This document shows positions 1-5,234 of a DNA stretch of 5,234 bases, one piece after another. The notes below the pieces were generated by a model. It did no database searches and was not told the DNA's origin. It worked only from the letters and a program-made list of their open reading frames with translations. The translations under genes and the position numbers were made by a program. The stretch's first letter is position 1, and each line of letters begins with the position of its first letter. The DNA comes from Proteiniphilum sp. (GTDB taxonomy: Bacteria; Bacteroidota; Bacteroidia; Bacteroidales; Dysgonomonadaceae), in assembly GCA_031284475.1 (NCBI GenBank), contig JAISZV010000027.1:1-5234 (forward strand), given 5' to 3'.

Positions 1-1
1 T

Positions 2-49
2 TTAAAATACAAGATATTAGATAATCAAGTGGTTATTTATCGTGATGAT
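2..49 (+). other. C-terminal remnant of an STN (secretin/TonB short N-terminal) domain
   Basis: The first in-frame codons of the window read LKYKILDNQVVIYRDD. The pattern 'YKI-x-(D/N)-N-x-(V/I)-VI' is the usual last strand pair of STN domains in SusC-like transporters, which lie between the signal peptide and the carboxypeptidase-regulatory-like domain. In FecA-type transducers this periplasmic domain contacts a FecR-like anti-sigma factor. Only about 16 residues are visible, so the assignment rests on a short pattern plus its position directly before the next domain. Confidence 0.7.
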
Positions 50-3000
50 ACAAAGGTTATTCCTAAAGAGATCGTTTCCGAATTGATCGTCCAACAACAG
101 AAGAAACAGATTAGGGGAAAAGTTACCGATGAGCAAGGAGAACCCGTCATAGGCGCCAATATTATAGAAAAAGGCACTACGAACGGCACTGTTACCGATG
201 TGAACGGTAATTTTTCATTGATGGTAGAAGATGAGAATGTGATCTTACATACTTCTTACATAGGATATCTGACACAGGAGATTACGACTGCCGGAAAAAC
301 GGACTTTAATATCGTACTACAAGAGGATACAAAAGCATTAGATGAAGTAGTTGTAGTAGGTTTCGGCGTACAGAAGAAAGTAAATCTTACCGGGTCAGTA
401 GCAACAACAGATGCAAGTACATTTGAAGAACGGCCGGTAACCACTGCGGTAAACGCCCTGCAAGGCGTCATTCCCGGATTAAATATTATGAACTCCGGGA
501 TGGGAGGAGAGTTAAACCAAGCAAAATCCATCCGAATAAGAGGAACACAGTGGGTTAGTTCAAATTCAAGCGACTATCCTTTAATCCTGATTGACGGAAT
601 GGAGGGAGACCTGTCCAATATTAATCCACAGGACATTGATAACATCTCCGTTCTTAAAGATGCGGCAGCAGCTTCCATTTACGGATCAAGAGCGCCCTAT
701 GGGGTGATCTTAGTCACCACGAAATCAGGACAACAGGGAAAGACAACGATTAATTATAACAACAGTTTTCGTTATAATACTCCCATCTTATTACCCCAAA
801 TGCAAAATTCGTGGGAATTTGTCAATTATTTCGACGATGCACAATTTAACGGTACCAACAATCATCTGTATGACGCCAGTTATCTCAAACTGGTAAAAGA
901 TTACTTCGACGGAAAAAGTGACCCGAAAGCAGCAATGTACATAGGCGCAGGCGATAAATGGTTAGGCGATTATGCGTATGGAAATGTTGATTGGATGAAA
1001 GAGTATTATAAGAAATGGTCGCCGTCGCAAGAACATAATCTAAGTGTCAGCGGGGGCAATAACAAAGTAACATATTATCTTTCAGCCAATATCATGGATC
1101 AGGATGGTTTTATGCGTTACGGAACCGAAGATTATACCCGTTACAATGTTATGGGAAAAATTTCAGCCCAATTGACAGAGATGCTGAAAGTGGATTATAC
1201 GGGCCGGTTTAGCCGGGTAGATTATTCACGCCCAACCGGTATGACGTCAGATTTTTACAGGGATATTCTCCGCAGGGCACGCCCAGTTCGACCGGTTTTT
1301 GACCCGAACGGATATTTTGCTTCCGACATAAACTATGCCGATCATATGCAAAACGGAGGAGAAACAGCGATGCAAAACGATGAAACCCGTCAACAGATCA
1401 AGATAACACTCACGCCATTAAAAGACTGGAACATTATAGGGGAATTGAACGCTAACTTTATCAATGACTGGACACATTCAGATACAAAACTGGTGTATTC
1501 TCATTATGCAAGTGAACCGGAGAAAACATATCTTTCGGTTTACAGCGCCACAAATAATTCTGTGAGTGAAAACAGCACAAAACGTACATTCTTAAACCCG
1601 AACGTATATACGAATTATACAAAGTCGTTTGGTAATCATAAACATACCGGTACAGCCGGATTTCAGTATGAAAATATGCAAGCACGTTCATTGAGCGGTT
1701 CTCGTATAAGTATGATCACCGAAGAACTTCCCGTTTTAGACCTGACTACCGGAAGCACATATACCTTAGCGGGAAATTACAATAAATGGGCTACAATAGG
1801 CTTTTTCGGACGTCTTAACTATGATTATGAAGGGCGTTACCTGGCTGAAGCGAATCTTCGCTACGACGGTAGTTCACGCTTCAGGAGCGATTCCCGGTGG
1901 GTGTATTCGCCTTCGGTTTCCCTGGGATGGAATATAGCTCGTGAAAACTTTTGGGAACCACTGTCAAATCATGTTTCCATACTAAAGCTTCGGGGCTCGT
2001 ACGGGCAATTGGCTAATCAAAACACCACCTTATTGTATCCCACTTATCAAACAATGTCGGTAGGCTCTTCTGACGGATTGTGGCTCATCGATGGCGTTCG
2101 TCCCAATACCAGCGCCGTTCCCTCTCTTATATCCACTTCTTTAACATGGGAAAAAGTAAAAACGCTGAACTTCGGTATCGACTGGGGAGCGTTGAACAAC
2201 CGCCTGACAGGTTCTTTCGATTATTTTATCCGAGACACCGATGATATGGTAGGAGCCGGAGTAGAACTTCCGGTTATATTAGGGACAAGCGTTCCGAACA
2301 CCAACAACAGGGCAATAAGAACAACAGGATGGGAACTCGAAGTGGGATGGAAAGACGCCGTAAATGATTTTCTTTACGGTATCCGTTTAAATTTGTCGGA
2401 TGCACGCACCAAGATCACCAAATACGACAATCCTACCGGGAAATTGGCTACGGAAGCCTGGGATCAAACAATTATCGAAGGGCAGTGGTTAGGCGTCATT
2501 TATGGTTACGAAACCATTGGCATCGCAAAATCGGATGAAGAAATGCAGAACCATTTAGCAACTCTGCCGAACGGCGGCCAGGGGGCTTTAGGTTCACAAT
2601 GGGCTGCCGGAGATATTATGTATCGTGATTTGAACGGCGACGGAAAAATCAGCAACGGAGCGGGAACAATTTATGACATGGGCGACTGGAAAAAGTTGGG
2701 AGACAATACCCCCCGCTATTTAGTGGGTATGAATCTTGATGCTTCCTGGAAAAATATCAGCCTGCAAATGTTCTGGCAAGGAGTTTTAAAGAAGGATCAC
2801 GCCCCGTGGGAGGTTCCATTCTGGGGAGTAACCGGCGGAGGACAGTGGTGGAATACCGGCTTAAAAGAACATCTGGACTATTTCAGGGCTGATCCCGATC
2901 ATCCACTCGGACAAAATCTGGATTCATATTATCCTCGCCCAATATTCAGCGATAAAAATCTGCAAACTCAATCCCGTTACATTTTAAATGCTGCTTACCT

Positions 3001-3220
3001 GCGTTTGAAGAGCCTGCAATTAGGGTACACGATCCCTTTGTCGCTCACAAATAAAGTAAAATTGGGAAAAGTAAAACTATTTGTTTCCGGAGAAAATTTA
3101 TTGACCTTCACAAAACTGACAAAAGTGCTTGACCCTGAATCTGCCGGGATTGGAAACCGGGGAGGAGTAGTCTATCCTTTATCCAAGACCTATTCATTTG
3201 GCGTTAATGTAAACTTTTAA
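2..3220 (+). CDS. SusC-like TonB-dependent outer-membrane transporter, 5' partial
   Basis: Outer-membrane barrel that imports glycans or other large nutrients, energised by TonB/ExbB/ExbD. The 1072 visible residues (numbered from base 2) show, in order: residues 1-16, the end of an STN domain (YKILDNQVVIY); about 36-108, a carboxypeptidase-regulatory-like domain (GKVTDEQGEPVIGANI, TDVNGNFSL); 113-122, the LDEVVVVGFG linker that carries the TonB-box region of this family; about 122-241, the plug, with IRIRGTQ, LILIDGMEGD, SVLKDAAAASIYGSRA and GVILVTTKSG; then the beta-barrel, ending in YSFGVNVNF with the C-terminal Phe typical of outer-membrane proteins. An acidic DLNGDGKIS loop lies at about 876-884. 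The frame is open to the window edge, so the true start lies upstream. The missing signal peptide and most of the STN domain probably add about 80-110 residues (inference from family layout). GTG at 29 would cut the STN domain and leave no signal peptide. The SusD-like partner follows 12 bases later. Family is secure; the substrate is unknown. Confidence 0.96.
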   Translation, partial: LKYKILDNQVVIYRDDTKVIPKEIVSELIVQQQKKQIRGKVTDEQGEPVIGANIIEKGTTNGTVTDVNGNFSLMVEDENVILHTSYIGYLTQEITTAGKTDFNIVLQEDTKALDEVVVVGFGVQKKVNLTGSVATTDASTFEERPVTTAVNALQGVIPGLNIMNSGMGGELNQAKSIRIRGTQWVSSNSSDYPLILIDGMEGDLSNINPQDIDNISVLKDAAAASIYGSRAPYGVILVTTKSGQQGKTTINYNNSFRYNTPILLPQMQNSWEFVNYFDDAQFNGTNNHLYDASYLKLVKDYFDGKSDPKAAMYIGAGDKWLGDYAYGNVDWMKEYYKKWSPSQEHNLSVSGGNNKVTYYLSANIMDQDGFMRYGTEDYTRYNVMGKISAQLTEMLKVDYTGRFSRVDYSRPTGMTSDFYRDILRRARPVRPVFDPNGYFASDINYADHMQNGGETAMQNDETRQQIKITLTPLKDWNIIGELNANFINDWTHSDTKLVYSHYASEPEKTYLSVYSATNNSVSENSTKRTFLNPNVYTNYTKSFGNHKHTGTAGFQYENMQARSLSGSRISMITEELPVLDLTTGSTYTLAGNYNKWATIGFFGRLNYDYEGRYLAEANLRYDGSSRFRSDSRWVYSPSVSLGWNIARENFWEPLSNHVSILKLRGSYGQLANQNTTLLYPTYQTMSVGSSDGLWLIDGVRPNTSAVPSLISTSLTWEKVKTLNFGIDWGALNNRLTGSFDYFIRDTDDMVGAGVELPVILGTSVPNTNNRAIRTTGWELEVGWKDAVNDFLYGIRLNLSDARTKITKYDNPTGKLATEAWDQTIIEGQWLGVIYGYETIGIAKSDEEMQNHLATLPNGGQGALGSQWAAGDIMYRDLNGDGKISNGAGTIYDMGDWKKLGDNTPRYLVGMNLDASWKNISLQMFWQGVLKKDHAPWEVPFWGVTGGGQWWNTGLKEHLDYFRADPDHPLGQNLDSYYPRPIFSDKNLQTQSRYILNAAYLRLKSLQLGYTIPLSLTNKVKLGKVKLFVSGENLLTFTKLTKVLDPESAGIGNRGGVVYPLSKTYSFGVNVNF

Positions 3221-3232
3221 AAACAGAAAAAA
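3221..3232 (+). promoter_or_regulatory. A-rich translation-initiation region of the SusD-like gene
   Basis: This is the whole spacer between the transporter stop (TAA at 3218-3220) and the lipoprotein ATG. It reads AAACAGAAAAAA, nearly all A, with no GGAGG-like site. Bacteroidota commonly initiate translation from A-rich, weakly structured leaders rather than from a Shine-Dalgarno site, so this fits. It is too short for a separate promoter or terminator, which argues that the two genes share one transcript. Confidence 0.6.
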
Positions 3233-3307
3233 ATGAAAAAATACATATTAAATTCAACCGTCCTTTTAACTTGTCTCCTCTTTTGGATGTCAACCCTTAC
3301 AAGTTGT
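3233..3307 (+). other. Lipoprotein signal peptide and lipobox of the SusD-like protein
   Basis: Residues 1-25 comprise a short basic start (MKKY), a hydrophobic core (VLLTCLLFWM) and the lipobox L22-T23-S24-C25, with the lipidated cysteine codon at 3305-3307. Signal peptidase II would cleave before Cys25. The mature protein begins CNDDLD, whose acidic residues resemble the lipoprotein export signal that sends Bacteroidota lipoproteins to the cell surface. An earlier Cys14 sits inside the hydrophobic core and is not a plausible cleavage site. This signal also fixes ATG 3233 as the start. Confidence 0.88.
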
Positions 3308-5234
3308 AACGACGACTTAGATATAGAACCGCTTTCGCAGGTATCTCCCGAAAAATATCTCTGGAGCGAAGCTCAACTTGCTTCATACGTTTATAAATAT
3401 TATGCCGATTATTCCGGATATGATAGTGAAAGTGTGGATAAAGGAGGTATGTTACCCAGCCATTTCGGCGGCGGATTGCCGGGTACATCGAATGGCGGCG
3501 GAGAATTAACGCCCTATTTCTTCGATTTAAATACGGACGACGTAGTCTCAAAGGTCGGCCATAAACGCTATGTGCCTGGCTTATGGAAAGTTGATGCAAA
3601 CGGAGGATTCTGGAATTTCACAAATATCTATGCCTTGAATTATTTCCTGCAAACGGTAGTTCCGCGGTATGATGAAGGCAGGCTGACAGGTTCCATCACC
3701 AATATAAAACATCATATAGGCGAGGCATATTTTCTAAGAGCGCATGAATATTTTTTCCGTTTACGGAGATTAGGAGATTTCCCCATTGTAACCACTACGC
3801 TGCCGGATCAACAGGACGCCTTGACGGAAGCATCCAAACGTATGCCGAGGAACGAAGTGGCTCGTTTTATTCTAAGCGATCTCGACAAAGCCATAGAGTT
3901 GATGAATAATACGCCTCCCGGCGGAAAAACCAATCTCACAAAAAATGCGGCCTTACTTCTAAAAGCGCGTGTGGCTTTATTTGAAGGCACTTGGCTTAAA
4001 TACCACGCAGGCACTGCAAGTGTGCCTAATGGCCCGGGATGGCCGGGAGCGGAAAAAGAGTACAACAAAAACTATCAGTTCTCTACCGGTAGTATAGAAG
4101 CCGAAAGCACTTACTTTTTAACTCAGGCCATGGCGGCGGCGGCGCAGGTTGCCGACGGAACAAGCCTGACGGAAAATAACAAAGTGATACAGGAATCCAC
4201 AGCCCAACCGGAGAATCCTTATTATAACATGTTTACAGATAAAGATCTTCAAAAATACGATGAAGTGATAATGTACCGGTCATACAATACCACTCTCGGC
4301 GTTTCCCATGCATTGATGAATGCATTCTATTATGGAGCAGGCAGGGGATATACGCGGCAGTTCGCTGATGTTTTCCTTATGCAGAACGGATTACCGATCT
4401 ACGCTTCCGGAAGCGGATACAGAGGCGATGATTTTGTAGAGGATACAAAGGTTGACCGGGATTGGAGATGGAGGCTGTTTATGAAGGCTCCGGGAGAAAC
4501 CAAAGCATTTATTAATATTGCTGCGCCGGAAAAATTTCCTAACGCCCCATGGGTAACCAGTTCGGATATATTGCGTTCAACTGCTACCGGTTATGTATTG
4601 GGAAAGGCTTTCTCTCATGATTTTGAAATGCACGCCTTGGGCAGAGACGTCACCGCCTCGGTTGTTTTCCGTGCCGCAGAGGCCTATCTTACTTACATTG
4701 AGGCATGTTATGAAAAAGGAGGAACGATTGATTCAAAAGCGGATGCTTATTGGCGCGCTCTCCGTAGAAGAGCAGGTGTGGATGAAGACTACAACAAAAC
4801 CATTGCCGCAACAAATTTATCTAAAGAAGCAGAAAACGATTGGGGCGCTTATTCTCACGGCAAGTTGGTAGATGCAACTCTCTATAATATCCGCCGGGAA
4901 CGCCGGTGTGAATTTATTGGCGAAGGATATCGCCTAAATGACCTGTTACGATGGAGAGCGATGGATCAATTGAATGGCTTCCAGATTGAAGGGTGCAAAA
5001 TATGGGGGCCTTTGAAAGATAGGTATGAAACCGATGCTTTGCTGGCCGACCAGGCAGACGAAAAAAGGAACACCGTTTCTTCTCCAACCTTAAGCGACTA
5101 TTTAAGGCCATATCAGATTATAGAAGGGAATAACAATCATTATAACGGTTTGTTTTTTCAAAATGCCCATTACTTACATCCGATAGCCGTTCAACATTTT
5201 TTAATCTCCGCTTCAGACAGACAAACGGCGGCGA
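3233..5234 (+). CDS. SusD/RagB-like nutrient-binding surface lipoprotein, 3' partial
   Basis: Outer-leaflet lipoprotein that binds the ligand and acts as a hinged lid on the SusC-like barrel encoded just upstream. The frame is open from ATG 3233 to the window end, 667 residues with no stop. The N-terminus is a lipoprotein signal peptide with lipobox LTSC and acylated Cys25. Family marks in order: FWNFTNIYALNYFL (126-139); an alpha-helical TPR-like stretch with the typical IGEAYFLRAHEYFFRLRRLGD (162-182); RNEVARFILSDLDKAIELM in the next helix region; KNAALLLKARVALFEGTW; FRAAEAYLTYIEACYEKG; the hallmark NIRRERRCEFIGEGYRLNDL (552-571) followed by LRW; and near the edge YLHPIAVQHFLIS (647-659), which usually precedes the final YQNPGW-like end. 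Probably 15-40 residues are missing. It is longer than many SusD proteins (about 500-600 residues). A glycine-rich segment lies at 71-90 and a run of four GCG alanine codons at 4133-4144. Family is secure; ligand unknown. Confidence 0.96.
   Translation, partial: MKKYILNSTVLLTCLLFWMSTLTSCNDDLDIEPLSQVSPEKYLWSEAQLASYVYKYYADYSGYDSESVDKGGMLPSHFGGGLPGTSNGGGELTPYFFDLNTDDVVSKVGHKRYVPGLWKVDANGGFWNFTNIYALNYFLQTVVPRYDEGRLTGSITNIKHHIGEAYFLRAHEYFFRLRRLGDFPIVTTTLPDQQDALTEASKRMPRNEVARFILSDLDKAIELMNNTPPGGKTNLTKNAALLLKARVALFEGTWLKYHAGTASVPNGPGWPGAEKEYNKNYQFSTGSIEAESTYFLTQAMAAAAQVADGTSLTENNKVIQESTAQPENPYYNMFTDKDLQKYDEVIMYRSYNTTLGVSHALMNAFYYGAGRGYTRQFADVFLMQNGLPIYASGSGYRGDDFVEDTKVDRDWRWRLFMKAPGETKAFINIAAPEKFPNAPWVTSSDILRSTATGYVLGKAFSHDFEMHALGRDVTASVVFRAAEAYLTYIEACYEKGGTIDSKADAYWRALRRRAGVDEDYNKTIAATNLSKEAENDWGAYSHGKLVDATLYNIRRERRCEFIGEGYRLNDLLRWRAMDQLNGFQIEGCKIWGPLKDRYETDALLADQADEKRNTVSSPTLSDYLRPYQIIEGNNNHYNGLFFQNAHYLHPIAVQHFLISASDRQTAA

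Noticed and set aside
29..31. GTG as the start codon of the transporter
   Set aside because: The frame is open upstream to base 2, the residues before it continue an STN-like strand, and starting here would give an outer-membrane protein with no signal peptide.
256..531. 91-codon open frame on the - strand
   Set aside because: It lies wholly inside the plug-coding region of the transporter, antisense, with no recognisable domain.
1461..1691. 76-codon open frame on the - strand
   Set aside because: Antisense shadow of the barrel-coding region; its Tyr/His/Cys-rich translation resembles no known protein.
3221..3232. Separate promoter or terminator between the two genes
   Set aside because: Twelve bases are too few for either, and there is no inverted repeat.
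3297..3599. 100-codon open frame on the - strand
   Set aside because: Antisense to the start of the SusD-like gene; its Arg/Tyr-rich translation is typical of a complementary-strand shadow.
3808..4068. 86-codon open frame on the - strand
   Set aside because: Antisense to the TPR-like region of the SusD-like gene, with no supporting motif.
4133..4144. Four tandem GCG codons as a slippage-prone repeat
   Set aside because: Only four triplet units; length change would keep the frame, so there is no case for phase variation. It encodes a short alanine run in a predicted helix.
4442..4453. 12-base match GATACAAAGGTT shared with positions 47-58
   Set aside because: One 12-base repeat is expected about once by chance in a window of this size, and both copies are codons for Asp-Thr-Lys-Val within genes.
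4593..4871. 92-codon open frame on the + strand
   Set aside because: It is a shifted frame inside the SusD-like gene, whose own frame carries the conserved family motifs throughout this interval. It is not a frameshift of the real gene.
4914..5111. 65-codon open frame on the - strand
   Set aside because: Antisense to the C-terminal part of the SusD-like gene, with no domain.

Overview
The window looks like ordinary Bacteroidota chromosome, most probably order Bacteroidales. It holds one adjacent SusC/SusD-type pair on the + strand, the outer-membrane core of a polysaccharide (or other large-nutrient) utilization locus. Evidence for the group is the gene pair itself, the family-typical motifs (DEVVVVGFG linker, SVLKDAAAASIYGSRA plug segment, IRRERR near the SusD C-terminus), the acidic residues after the lipoprotein cysteine, and an A-rich stretch instead of a Shine-Dalgarno sequence before the second gene.

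Layout. Positions 2-3220 encode a SusC-like TonB-dependent transporter whose 5' end lies before the window. The frame is open back to the first base, and its first codons read as the end of an STN domain, so the GTG at 29 is not the real start. After a 12-base A-rich gap, positions 3233-5234 encode a SusD-like surface lipoprotein. It starts at a clear ATG with a lipoprotein signal peptide and runs in frame off the right edge without a stop, probably only a few tens of residues short of its end. About 99.7% of the window is coding and no stretch over 12 bases lies between genes. I see no tRNA, rRNA, CRISPR, insertion sequence, riboswitch or convincing terminator.

How they work together. By family knowledge, the SusD-like lipoprotein forms a lid over the SusC-like barrel at the cell surface, captures a glycan or similar ligand, and closes so that the barrel can import it using TonB/ExbBD energy. 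The tight spacing implies co-transcription and matched production. The STN remnant suggests the transporter also signals to a FecR-like anti-sigma factor and an ECF sigma factor, which would be encoded outside this window. Substrate cannot be read from these two genes. I found no previously undescribed system here; the observations below are points of secondary interest.
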